From assembly GCA_007844125.1 (NCBI GenBank), contig CM017556.1:24787714-24851713 (forward strand): a DNA stretch of 64,000 nt. The letters are read 5' to 3'. Under the pieces are notes generated by a model. It did no database searches. It had not been told where the DNA came from and saw only the letters and a program-made list of their open reading frames with translations. Origin of the DNA: Sinonovacula constricta (taxonomy: Eukaryota > Mollusca > Bivalvia > Cardiida > Solecurtidae). Positions 25,001-37,095 of this stretch are shown here, piece after piece. Within the stretch, counting starts at the first letter, position 1. Each line of letters starts with the position of its first letter. Both the position numbers and the translations under genes were made by a program.

Positions 25001-27606
25001 AAATATGTGGGTTGCCTGATAAACAACTACAAAAAAATAAATTCTCAAAATAGAGTTTCTCTTGTCTGTTTAATGAAAATGTATTTCATGAAATATATCA
25101 AATAGAATAAGATCTTGAACAATTAAGTAGTGATTATTAAAGGCATTGGAAATTGGAATGTGGTCTTATCTGGCTATCAGTAGGAGGTTAATGGGTTGGA
25201 GGAGGGCAGTGGGGTGGGGAGGGTGGACCCAGCCTTAGGTTGCATTGGTATCAGGAATGGGTGGGGATTTAAAGTCTGGCTGATCAATGGCAGTGCAATA
25301 AGCTCATGTGTATAAAGTGTGACTAATTGTTTTTATGACCTTCCTTCCATGACATCATTGTGTATAATATGCAAATATACAGATTAAGTGTTCCAGGTGT
25401 GATCTTTCAGCATGCCTTTGTTTTGGGGTGAGGCGTTAGGGGTAAAAAAACTATTTAAAAAACTTTCAAGTCAAGTGCATTGTCCCTAAGATGTTGCTCA
25501 TGGCAAAATACACAGTCGTGGCAGCAATCTGTAAAACACAATCTCTAACAGATTGGTGGCATTAACAAACAAACACATTTATTTATTGCAGGTTGAGAAT
25601 GATGCCGGAGGAGACACAAAGAAGGAACCGGCGGTTAAGTCAGACATGAACCGTGAGATTGAGAGTCTTTTGATGATTCACGAGAAGAAGAGTTCCGCCT
25701 CCTTGGCTGTACTCACTGGGAATGTTGACGCAGAAGACAGCCCTGATAGCAGTGATAGTGAAGCAGAAACTGCGTCAAAACCACTGCCAGCAACTGATGG
25801 TAAGCTTTTTAGGTTCATAAGATGGCTTTAAGGGGCATCTAAGTTTTTTTTAGGCAAAGAGTTATGGGTCATAGTACTATTTTAGATAAATTGATTATTT
25901 GTTTATTGTTATGCTCTTGCCATTTGAATGTCTTTGTTGTGGTGTTGACAGTTTTGGGTAGAATTGTTGGACTTCAATTGTTTGGTTTGTTTGTATAGAA
26001 TTAAAAAAAAGGTAAAGTTAAATGTCGGTTACTTTTTAGTTATGGCCCTTTCGTGACAAATGCACACTATTGATTGATGGATAGAGCCAATGTAACTAAG
26101 AGCCTCCCTCACAGCTAAGGACTCAACATGACCAACATTAAACCAAAAATATCCATACATTCATGGAAAATGGAAATATCCACAATTGCCTCCAGTTGAT
26201 GTTCAGTGTTTTTATATAGAGCAAAAATCATTACATATTTTATAATGTTACACATTATATTATGCTTAGATGTCATGAAACAAACTCGGCATTGGTAGTT
26301 TCTTCCCCTTGATAGACTTCATTGAACCATTGTTTTGATTTACAGAACTAACCATACTATAGATCAATCAAGGCTTTTTTTCGGCCGATTTTATAGCCGA
26401 TATTCGGTCATGTTCCCAATGGCAAAACATATACTTTTTTCCCAATCAGAGAAGAAAAATTCCCAATCAAAAAAAAAATATATATATACATGGTTGTACT
26501 ATAGCAGTCATTTAATAAAATTTATTGCTAGTTAGGCTAGCTAATCAGGCATCAGTTGTTTATTGATAATATTAAATATATGTGGCAAACATGATAAAAA
26601 ACAACATATAACAGTACAGCTTTTTATTCCCCAAAGGTGTAAAAAATTCCAATTTCTGGCAAAACAACGCGAAAATTCCCAATTCCAGGGGTATGGGTCA
26701 TATTCCCAAAATGGTGAAAAAAAGCCCTGGATCAATACACATTACTGTGTCTCCATTTGTTAGAGTTGTCAGATGTTAACAAGTGGCCATGTGCAATAGT
26801 GTCACATTCTCTGATTGGTTGAGTCACAGGAATTCTTTTTGGATGGAGTTTTGGTCCTTGACTGGTGAAATTGCAGGAAAGGTTATCTCAGTTCCCTCTG
26901 AAGTCTGGTATATGTTTTGTTGTACAGGTTACTCGTCAATAAAAATGGTTTATACTTTACACATTTATTGTGTAAGGGGTTTTGGCATTTGCTAGCATCT
27001 GATGTGAACATAAGCACTCTTGCACTGTTTAGATTTAATAAATAAAATCACCAGACCTGGTAGCACAATCGGTAGAGCCTCGGCTCCAGGTATGGGAGGC
27101 CTCTGGTTCGATCCCGGGCCTTGACATACCAAAGTCGTTAAAAATGGTAGTGGTATAGCTCCCTTGCTAACGCTCAAGCAAATATAAGGGTAGTACCACG
27201 ACTGGTTGGCCCGGTGTCAGGATAATGTGACTGGGTGTGGTATCTTTCCAGGTGTTCACAGCATGCTATACACAGTGAAGGCAACACTATATCTGCTTCA
27301 AGTGGACACCGTCTCCAGATAACTGAAATACTGTTGGTGGGACGATAAACCGAATAAACAAACAAACAAACAAAATCTCCTATCAGTGGACAATAGATTT
27401 AATTAACTCCTTTTTTTTTTTGTTTAGCTGGAGTTGCTGAGATGGAGAGTGAAGAAGAGGAGGAAGAGGAGGAGGTAACAGTGATGGTGGGTGGTGTAAA
27501 GGTGCCATTGTCAGCGGTCACAGATGAGATGGCAGCACGGATGACAATGGCAGAGAAGGCGGAATATATACGACTTGGTCAGGAAATGCATCATATGTAC
27601 GAATGA
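22052..27606 (+). CDS. GTF2E1: General transcription factor IIE subunit 1 (TFIIE alpha), 5 coding exons
   Basis: Coding exons: 22052-22506 (the exon itself starts at 22038), 23450-23635, 24479-24692, 25592-25799, 27428-27606. They total 1242 nt, that is 413 aa plus TGA; the human protein is 439 aa. All junctions are GT-AG and in phase. ATGG with A at -3 gives a strong start context. Visible order: winged-helix region (about 14-105, [35 protein letters not shown]); a C4 zinc ribbon with Cys128, Cys131, Cys153 and Cys156 (KCEEC, CTLC), split by intron 1; [45 protein letters not shown]; a Ser/Asp/Glu tract; a poly-Glu run; and the conserved tail [27 protein letters not shown]. In the family TFIIE alpha joins TFIIE beta, recruits TFIIH and stimulates promoter opening in the nucleus. 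Confidence 0.97.
23055..23300 (+). mobile_element. tRNA-derived SINE, family C, GTF2E1 intron 1
   Basis: The head has an A-box-like TGAGCGGTTAGAGTAGCC and a B-box-like GGTTTGAGTTCC. The body has GGTTCTATTCAGACATAAAT and ends 'gtgtaaccaaaatgaaaaa'. The 3' half recurs at 38975-39115. Confidence 0.65.
26369..26729. mobile_element. hAT-like MITE, 361 bp, GTF2E1 intron 4
   Basis: The ends are CAAGGCTTTTTTTCGGCC and its partial inverse AAAAAAAGCCCTG. The flanks agatcaat (26361-26368) and ggatcaat (26729-26736) match at 7 of 8 bases, as expected of an 8-bp hAT target duplication. The interior carries several TTCCCAAT blocks. A relic of the same family lies at about 36440-36560. Confidence 0.65.
27053..27372 (+). 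mobile_element. tRNA-derived SINE, family B, full length, GTF2E1 intron 4
   Basis: Head: ACCTGGTAGCACAATCGGTA with the A box, then the B box GGTTCGATCCC at about 27106. The body has CATACCAAAGTCGTTAAAAA and CCCGGTGTCAGGATAATGTG. The 3' end CTGTTGGTGGGACGATAAAC is followed by an (AACA)n tail. It ends about 55 bp before exon 5. Sense to GTF2E1. Confidence 0.88.
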
Positions 27607-28243
27607 TAGAGAAGAAGATAAAATAGTATTGATTGGAATGACGTAAAATAATGACTGAGCTTGTCAGACAGGATATAATTGATAACTAAATGGAATTAGG
27701 TTGATACACACTGAATTGAAGTAAATTGACTTGGGCTTGTTTAATGTCAGTCAAGACAAACTTGATATTGTAATTAGATTGAACAAATAAAACTAGACTG
27801 CACCATTGAGAACATGTGCAAGTATAATAGTTACGTTGTATGAAATCATGAACTTAACCTTACACAACTTTAAGCTTCAGTCTGGGGCCATCTCAAACAT
27901 TTGATTGGTTAAATTATAAACATATTTGAGATACAAAATTAGACCAATAAATTGCATAAGAATAGTTTAATGCTTAAGTGCTAAATTTTATAAAACTCTG
28001 ACGCTGATTATTGTATCCTGTGAAAGTATCTGATGGACAAACATGATACATATCCCAATATGATAATATTGGATGAAGGTCATGAGATGTTTTTTTCTTC
28101 ATGAGAATGTGGTCAATTTGTTTGAGATTTGCGGCAGATTTAATAAAGGGCCAGGTTTTGCTTTGGTTGCTAATGACGAGTTTAAATGTATGATCATTAA
28201 GTGCTATGGTAGGTTGCTAATGTGTGTTTTTGTTAATTGCCAT

Positions 28244-28649
28244 TAGGCCTAAAATAAAATTGTTTTTGTTTCCCCTCCCACCGACCGACCCGAGAAAAAC
28301 GTCCCGACCCAAAAAAAAATATCGACAAATTCAATTTAATATTATTTTTTTACTTCAAAAACTGATCGTAGTTCAAATGTTCCGGTACAGAAATTCGAAA
28401 TGCATTGAGTACGAAACTGATCATCATGATCGCCGAGGCGCTTTTTTATGATGGTAGTGTTAAATAAGGAGGCATTTCTTTTCAATCATTAAAATATGAA
28501 ACATTTTCTTGTTTTGTCGTTAAAGGTAAATTTCTCAAGGCAAATAAAAATAATTACAAAAAGTTGGAAAAAAAAATATTTTACCTACCCGTACCTAATA
28601 TACCTGGGTCGTGGGAGGGGAAACCAAAAATATTTTAAGTCCGGCCTTA
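28244..28649. mobile_element. MITE, about 405 bp, downstream of GTF2E1
   Basis: The left end TAGGCCTAAAATA is followed by TTTGTTTCCCCTCCCACCG. The right end, read on minus, is TAAGGCCGGACTTAAAATA followed by TTTGGTTTCCCCTCCCACG. The inverted ends therefore agree over about 50 bp with small indels. The interior has no coding potential. Confidence 0.75.
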
Positions 28650-29857
28650 TTGTTTGGGACCCATGGTAAAGTTGTCTAGTTACCAGACTCGGTGTCTTGT
28701 TAGTCAAACTGAACAAAACTACCTGTTAAGCCTTAATGACCAGTCCTGTGTAAACAGGATCTACACTATTTACTGTTACATTAATTACTTTGCCTGGTTG
28801 TCATTACAAATCAATTCAAGTATGGGTTAGCATTAATGGACTGTTTCAAATAATTTTTTTACAGTGGAACAAAGGACAATTTTAATGTAACTTCCAGTGC
28901 AAAAGACATGGCTCTGACTCTGAAGACTTTTAAAGAAACAGTTCTGCACATTCATAAGAAAAAAGTGTGTATAATTATACTAGCCCACAGTACATAAATC
29001 TTTTTCCCCGAATAGAAATGCATCGACACTCTGTCCAGCTGATGGTAAACAAGGACATAGAATGGTGCATGGTATCTGGTTTAAAGCTTAGAGAATGAAA
29101 GATGAAGGTCTGAGACTCCAGATCTTATCAAAGCCCTTTTAAGTCCAACAACATACTGTGTCTCTGAACTGCACTAATTGTAACATACATCATGAGTATG
29201 TCATCACGTCCTATGTCATTGTCACATGATAATCAACAAAAAATTAACAAAACATGAGCCTCAACCTTTAAGGCAATATAAATAATAACCAGGTTTTCAC
29301 TAAGACAGTACTCAATGTCTAACAGGTCAGTCTGAGGGATATAATCATCAACTGTAATTTCATTTTTCCATGTCATACTGCCATCCAAATGGACCTCAAC
29401 AGAAACAGTGTATGCCCAAATACCCTAGGTAGGTATATGACAAGTATTTGCAACAGTCTTGTTAAAAATGGAAAATCAGCTGGATGTTGATAAATAATTA
29501 AAAAACATGAAGTGGGATTCTAAGGTTCTTAGTACCTTGTACCTATATACATTCAGGCCAAGTCACGTTAAAGTCGTTTTATTGGATTTTTTTTTTTGTG
29601 TAACCAATTGTATTAGTCAGAAATTGAGCGTCCGGTGGAGAGTAAACTTGCATATTGAAGTAAGAGCTTTTATATTGACAGATGGTCCAACTTGAAGCAT
29701 TATTGTGAATATGCCATTTTTGATTGAAATGTTTTTTTTAGATCCCCAAACTGTGTTCTTGTATTTTTGTACTGTATTGTATGCCACATTATTACTTTTT
29801 GTATGAAAATTCATAACACACATTGATACATGAAGTGTGCCTGATTTACATTTGTTG

Positions 29858-29863
29858 AATAAA
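29858..29863 (+). terminator. Candidate polyadenylation signal of GTF2E1
   Basis: AATAAA followed about 20 bp later by TGCCTTGTCCAGCTTGTTA and a T-run, a usual downstream element. A nearer AATAAA at 27786 is the alternative. Confidence 0.4.
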
Positions 29864-30413
29864 ATTGTTATGCCTTGTCCAGCTTGTTATTTTTTTTTTT
29901 AAATTATTTTTCAAAATCAATAGCCCAACTTTAAGTAATACATGTTGAATACCTATATGATATCATACTGAAATAAAATGAATTGCAATGTAACTAAACC
30001 CTCAATTCATTCAATGACACATATATTATTCGTATTTCATATTGCATGTTATATTGCATAAGCTGCCCTGGTAGTTTCAAGTTTGTTAAAACGGTATTTT
30101 ATGAAAACTGGGTCGGTTAAAATCAACAACAATCAGAGCAATAATACAAAAATTAAGTATTTTGATTGGCTGACATGGAAACACAGTCAATCAAAGCACA
30201 GAGTCCAGTGCCCGCATCATGTAAATATATGAAATTCTTGCAGTAAAAACTTTTATTTACTGTTGAGATAATATTTACCCAATTACATGGCCTTGGACTG
30301 TTGTATTGATGGTACCGTTCATACAAATGTAACTCTCTTATTATTAATGAAGTGCTACAGTTTCAGAATGTTAATACCAGGTCTGTTTTTATAGTTTCTG
30401 AAAAGGCATTATA

Positions 30414-30727
30414 CTTTAAAAGGTGGTATCTGATGGTTAGTTAATTTTAAACTAAGAAAACCCTATGATCACTTTTGAGATCATGATACATGGTCATACA
30501 GTAATCAGCTCTGAGGTTGATTTCTGTTTTAACAGAAATTCCTACTGCTTATTTAGAGAGTTGGAAATAATGGACATTTAAAGCAAAATATTTCATGTGT
30601 ATTGTCAAACATTTGAGGTAATGTTATCAACAGCTTTTACTTTAACTAAACTAATATGCATAAGTTTTTGTAGAAATTATGCACAATATAATTGGATATA
30701 GGCAAACTGTAGAACACCACCTTTAAA
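30414..30727. mobile_element. Putative MITE, about 310 bp
   Basis: The left end CTTTAAAAGGTGGTATC and the right end ACACCACCTTTAAAAT are inverted copies over about 13 bp. The left end resembles the one at 18430. Confidence 0.45.
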
Positions 30728-33700
30728 ATATCACTTCACACAATGTTCCTTCATTATCAACAAAACTTATCGATAAAGAGTTTTTTGATGCTGTGCTTAG
30801 ACTTGCATGTAACTAAGTAGTTGAAAGCTTAGAAAAAACAACCTGAAGGATTTTGGGAAAGTATAAAAAGTAACATTGCTAAATATATAGTATCTTGTTT
30901 TATTCAAGAAAGTACAAAAAATTATTTGGGGTAATAAATGCATAACAATATAACCAACAAAACTATTTTTTTTATTACCAAGCAACTTAAATGTAAAACA
31001 ACCACTAACAGAACATGATTACTGATATAATTTGAACAAATATACAGAGTACAGGCTTGAGCTTCTTGAATATCAAGAAACACTCAGTATTCAGAGGCAT
31101 GCCGATCATGCCGACTACATGTTATGATAATTATGAATATGATGATAATATATGATATTTTTACTCAAAATGGCTGTACAAGTCATGATTTCATGCAGAG
31201 TATTAGTGTTAATGATGATGATATTTTTACTTAAAACTACTTTTCTCCCCTTTTTTTGAAGGTTTTATGCAGAATACAAATTACCATGGGTATGTCAATA
31301 CAACTTGCTTAAAACAGCTAGATAAATTAACATACCCATATCAGTTTTCTCTATTTCGTGTTCAAGAAAAGGCAACATTCTTAGTCATAATATTTTTTTT
31401 TAACTTTTATCAAATGAATAATTACGTTTAAATCAAAGAATTTATTTATGTCCAAATTTCACATGTCAACCTTATTTCTGCATAAGTAACAATTTATACC
31501 ACTAATTGTGTTTTTTTCCCCCGGCAAAATAAGACAAATAGGCATATGGACTACTTTAGGACAGAATTTATTTTTTATTTCATTTTTTTAATGTACAAAA
31601 TTTAATAAAATATACATTATCTTCAATCAGAAATATTCAATGTATAACAATTTAAAGAGCATGTCAGGCAATCCTGATTTAGTATAAAAGACCTACCGGT
31701 ACAAGTTGTTTGGGACAGTTTTGAAAAAGGAAAAAGTTTCACAACACGAGATTTACTTTAACAGATCATGTAAATGTCCTTGTAAAATAGCTACTTACTA
31801 GTTATTACAATTTGAACACAAACAGCACCATAAGGCCAACTAAGGCTAGGTCTTAAACAAATACTACCAACATGCATTCCAATGATAATAGTTTCTGTTG
31901 AAATCTGTCACACTTTGAACAATAATACTACAACTATTACCCAACACCATAGGTTTAAATCTTGACACAATTTAAACCTAAAATCTTATAAAAAAACAAC
32001 ATGCAAGACTCTAAAAAAAAAACTTGATTTCATATTTTTTTTGTCAAGTCTCCAGTGTACCATTACACAAATAAATAGTTAATATCACATGATCTTTCTG
32101 CATATACAATTACTTCTGTAGATGTTGTCTTAACATTTTACAGCAGTTTAATCTTTGCAACAGTTGTTTATTCCCCATAACTAACTTGCAACTGCAGTTT
32201 AATATAACAAGACCTGTTGCTACTGACCCAGCAGTAAATAGTGTTGATCTGAATCGGACATCATCAAGCAGGCTGGTCTGGATCTACAATATTTACTACC
32301 GAGTCTGATTAATACATGCTTTGCAAAAACAGAGCAAAAATGCCTCCAAACAAAGCAAAAACAATAGCATTCACTAGAATTAGCAAATGAGGTAATACAT
32401 ATGCATTAGTGAGACATTGTTCCAGTAGAACAGGGTGTTTGGGCAAAAAATATGACAATAATGAATTGGAAAAAGTACATGTATGGAGCATTTATAGTTT
32501 AAAATAGGTTTTGTTTAAGATATGATGCAACACAGAACTTTATACCATTTGACGACTTAATGGTCACTACAGTGACCTCAGCAACTAAATGGTGGAAGAG
32601 AGTCCTAAAATATTTTTTAGAAATAACCAACAATCGGTCAGCCGGAAGATATCTTGTCATGAGTTAACCCTTAGCATGCTACATTTTGTTAAAAACCTGT
32701 GATAAATTCTCAGGTCTTTTTGCTTTAAAATTATGTATGTTACATGTCAGGGTTGATACACTTATAAAAAAGAGAATAGCAGCAAATAGTGTAGATCCTG
32801 ATCAGATTGCTGCCCACATGAGCTGGCTGATCTGGATATACACTAAATGTCTAAGCCTTATAAATATGCCAACAGCAGGCTAAGAGTAAAAAAAATTACA
32901 AATGGAACTTTTACATGAATTTTGCTAGTTTTTGAAATGCATTTTATACCAATTAAATGGTGATGTCCATTTATTATTGATAGAATGCAAACAAATGTCC
33001 AGGTAGAACCAACAGACACCACATATCAGCTAAAATTCTCTTATTATAAAGGGGACATTAACCTATGTGATTTGGGTTATAAGCTGACACAGTCACTGGT
33101 GTTATGTCTAATACCATGCAGTGGTGGGCGGATATGTAAATCACAATATGAATGGTATTGTGTAATAAAAAAATTGGTATGAGGTTACAAGGTGACGTGA
33201 GGTTTTCTTCTTGTTACTGGCATAGCAAATAAGCACAGTTAATACTTACAACTGAAGTTCAGTAGAATACCCTTTTCTTTTATTGTATGAAACATGACAA
33301 CAATTAGATTTGTTTCTTAGATTTGGGCCCATTGGCCAATAATACAAACAAGAAACATGGCCTTGCCACAAAACCAGGTTTTCAACGATATAACGCAAAT
33401 TATTAAGCGGAAACTGCTTTTTCTATTTTTAGTAACAGTGACCTTGACCCAACTGGCCCCAAAGCCAATCCAAAGCCAGATCTTCATGCACGCATGCTAT
33501 ATCTTAAGTTTCAGCGAGATTAGTTTATCAAAACTGATGGTATTGACTGGGAACCTTTTGTTTGATGCCGCTCGCCTGTCCACCCACCAAAACTGTACCC
33601 CAATCTAAAATCTAGGATTTTTGTTGAAAACCTGGTTAAAAAGTACATGTATTTAATTATGTAACAAAACGTTAATGACAGTAAAAAAATGTACTTGTAT

Positions 33701-34861
33701 GAATTGATGTTGCATGTAATACAACATATCTGATACCTTAGAGTAACATAAATACTTGTATCTTTACACATGAAGAATTTTTCAACAAAAGGTAGGCTCT
33801 TGTTTAAATTCATAGTTATTCACTTAGATGATAAATCTGCAGCACCAATGTAATATAACGATGTTGAAAAACAGATTTTACTGTAAAATCATACCTTCCA
33901 TGTCAATGGTAAATGTTGCGCAAATATAATGTATCTTCACTACACTTACACATTTTTCATGCTACATTTGTGTATAATCAATAATTTTTTTACCAACAAT
34001 TTTATACATAGGTAACAAATTGTATTGACTGGCAAGATAAACAAACGTTGGTGCAGTTTCTGATCAGACAGTACCCTGTGGCAATTGGGATATCTTAACC
34101 TAAACTGTCTGAATAGAAATGATCAATTCATGCTTAGCTGGTAAATTATTTTTAGAAAACTTCTAAAACATTTAGTATGGGCATATTTATTCAGTGTAAA
34201 ACATTCTGAATCAGTAATATGCTATCTTCTTAAAAATATGATAGTTTATTAACTTTCAAAAATTACAAGCACAATTTTCTAAAGAAAAAAACGAGTAAGG
34301 ACAAGGAACAGCTTGATAACCCGTCAGGAATTGTTTACTATTCTGGCAATAGAATACAAGAACTGAAAGGTCTTAAATCTATTCTTGCATAGGAAGAAAC
34401 CACAGCTCTTAAGAATTATATTTATGTCCTGTATAAGCAACAAACAAAACAGATAGTGCTTTTTTGACTATTGCAAGATGGGTAGAACTTTGTAAAATAC
34501 CATGATCAACATATTAAGGACAGCTTTATTAACAAAATATACATATACATGTACATGAAACAGCCATATAAAATGATAACTATAAAATTGTTTGTAATTA
34601 CAAAATAATAATAATTGTAATCATAAAAACATGTTTTAAACAAAAATGGTTAAGATTCTTAAAGATGCTGCAAGATTTCAAAATACAGAACAGTATTCAG
34701 GGCTAGCATGCAAAGTACAAAAAATCATGATAATCTTAAAAAGAATGATTCTCCAATTCTTCTCTAAAATGATTACATTACCAGCATTTCAATGTATTTT
34801 TGGCAGCTTGTTATTTAAATACAGTTTATATGTAATATATAATTTACAGCAGATCTAAGGG
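30728..34861. other. Intergenic, dispersed repeats only
   Basis: No gene recognised. It holds two copies of a dispersed block with 'aaatagtg(t/c)agatcctgatcag' and 'ctgg(t)ctggat(c/a)tacac' (32200-32320 and 32660-32890) and one block with CAGTGACCTTGACCCAAC and TCATGCACGCATGCTATATC (33320-33610), both of kinds that recur in bivalve DNA. Part may be the LDLRAP1 3' UTR. Confidence 0.45.
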
Positions 34862-35104
34862 GCGTTTCATCATAAATCATAAGATGATTTTTTTCTTTTA
34901 AGAATGGTTGTCATTTTTAAGAGCGTTTCATTAATATTTCAGAAAGCGCTTAGTGCGAAATCGCTCTTAAATCTTAAAAGTGCTGTTCATCAATTAGCTA
35001 CCAATTTCACTTAATGACAATTTGTTGAAAGGCACTTAGGAGTTATCATAAGACCGAAATTTAAGAACGTTATTCAATCGATCTTATGATTTATGATGAA
35101 ACGC
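34862..35104. mobile_element. MITE with perfect 24-bp TIRs, 243 bp
   Basis: The first 24 bp (34862-34885, starting GCGTTTCATCATAAATCATA) are exactly the reverse complement of the last 24 bp (35081-35104). Several further GAGCGTTTCAT-like and CTCTTAA-like motifs lie inside. The flanks show no convincing target duplication. Confidence 0.85.
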
Positions 35105-37095
35105 ACACCTGAAGTACAAACTTATCAAAATTACCCATTCATCATATAAACAATATAACTGTTTACTCCTTCACTCATTTGTATTAGTTTGCAATGAAAT
35201 AAATATCTGACAAATTCAACCCAACATGACTCTCTTGAAAGCACCAGAGATTATTAAATAAAAAACTCACAACATAATGAAGTGTAAGAATGACCTTTCT
35301 ATCAATAGCAGTAGAACAATGTGGATACACATAAAATAAAATGTGATAAATTTGTGATAAAACTGAGAAAATGAAATGGTGTAAATTTGTAATCTAGGAA
35401 ATAACAATTATTGAACTTGTATATAAATAACAGATCTAAGTACGAACATAAAATTCTTTTAAAAGAAATACCATTAGAATTTTATGTTTTTGGACAAAGG
35501 ACTGAATGCTATTTTAATTAGCAACACAAAAGTGTAATTAAAGATACAGTAACTTTACATCAAATGTTTTTTTGGGTAATTTATTTCCTAAGTGATAAAA
35601 AAGAAATACCTCTCAGAAAAAAATCACTTTAACATATTATGTCATAGTAATAAAGGAAAACATCTTTCCCAAATCCTTTTCACAAGTTTTTTTTAATAAA
35701 TGACTATGTATACATGTGGTTGCTAATAAGATGCACAGTTAATTTTTTGTTTTGGAAAATTTAAATAAGTGAAAATTTAAATAAGCTAAAACTTTTACCC
35801 AGATAAGTACAGTAACATGAAGACATATACTAACCCAATTTCGATGCAATGCCACAGCATATGTAAAAATCTAAAGCATATTCGGCAGGGGTGGTTTCTG
35901 ACAGAGACTGACCCCTTTTGTCAACATAGATTAGCCTGAAATTGTAACAATTAGGAGCTCATTTAAATACCAAAATGGTATTATGATGTTGAAATGCAAA
36001 CTTTATATTTTAAGGATTGTAGCACAATCTTTCATTAGCAGTAACAAACGTTTGACACAAAAATAATTTCCCCAATGGTATAAGCCAAGATTCGCCCTTG
36101 TTTCGGCCATTTAATCTATCACAAATTTACAGACTTTTAAGCCTATAATATGAGCAGTGTAGGTTGCATAAATTATTGATTTGCTACATTATACCAACAC
36201 ATTTTCCATTCTGGTATATTCTCACAGACATGATTTTATGTAAATTTATCTTCAACAGAAAGTAAGTAAAACAGAAATAAAAAACAAACACAACATCAAT
36301 ACTAATTATGGCCCTTAAAATTTGAGCTTAATGGTACATTGTAAGTTTATCTTTGATATTCTTACATGATTATTCTTTTTGGCCCTCCTTCTTTAAATTA
36401 ACAATGCTCACAATCTTGTTTATTAAGTTTCGCATTATTCAGTGAGTTTTTTCCCAATTTTACAGCCATTATTAAGTCCAATGGGAAAAGTATATTTTCC
36501 CCCTGATGTTGAATGAAAAATTCCCAATTATACATATTGAAATTCAGGAATCCTCATTTAAATCACAAAACACAATCAAGGTTTGGTAACATTGATGAGA
36601 CACATTTATATGATCATTATGAAAAGCAACTAAGTAATATTTAAAAAAAAAAAAAAAAAGAAATCTTTTAGGACATTTTGTTTATTCTTATAAATATAAA
36701 AAAAAATGGTTTCAAGGTAAAATTGGAGTTTTACTTGACCAGAATGAGTTGTATTAATACCAGATCATGAAATTCAGTGTTAAGAGGAGAATAAAATATA
36801 TAGCAAGAGGCAGTGAGTGACTAATTAGTACCAATAATTTAGGTTATGGAGGAAAATACAACAAAAGTATTTTGCTCGAGATATTCAGTCAATTCTTATC
36901 ATCATCTACATTTTAGACTGAAAAATAAAAACAATAGTTTATGTTAGAAAATCTGGTTTAGCACTAATGAATTTCAAAACTGAGGAAGATTAAAAGTAGA
37001 AAATCTTGCTCATACCAAGCAAGCTATTTCTCGAAACAAAATATTCCTTTATCAGGAGTACTGACTAACATAGGCCGAATAATTTTCATAATAAT
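35105..37095 (-). other. LDLRAP1 3' UTR and downstream region
   Basis: Directly follows the LDLRAP1 stop codon on minus. AT-rich, without a coding run. A minus-strand AATAAA lies at 36681-36686, followed on minus by a T-run (36643-36659), a plausible polyadenylation site. A relic with TTCCCAATT blocks (36440-36560) resembles the hAT-like MITE at 26369. Confidence 0.35.

Larger units (their letters stand above)
27607..29880 (+). other. GTF2E1 3' UTR and downstream region
   Basis: No coding exon recognised. Two polyadenylation signals are visible: AATAAA at 27786-27791 and AATAAA at 29858-29863, the latter followed by a GT/T-rich stretch. The longer form would give a UTR of about 2.3 kb containing a MITE at 28244-28649. 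Confidence 0.4.

Noticed and set aside
30797..30985. Possible small coding gene in the convergent intergenic region
   Set aside because: Hydrophobic AT-rich frame without known motif, splice context or codon bias.
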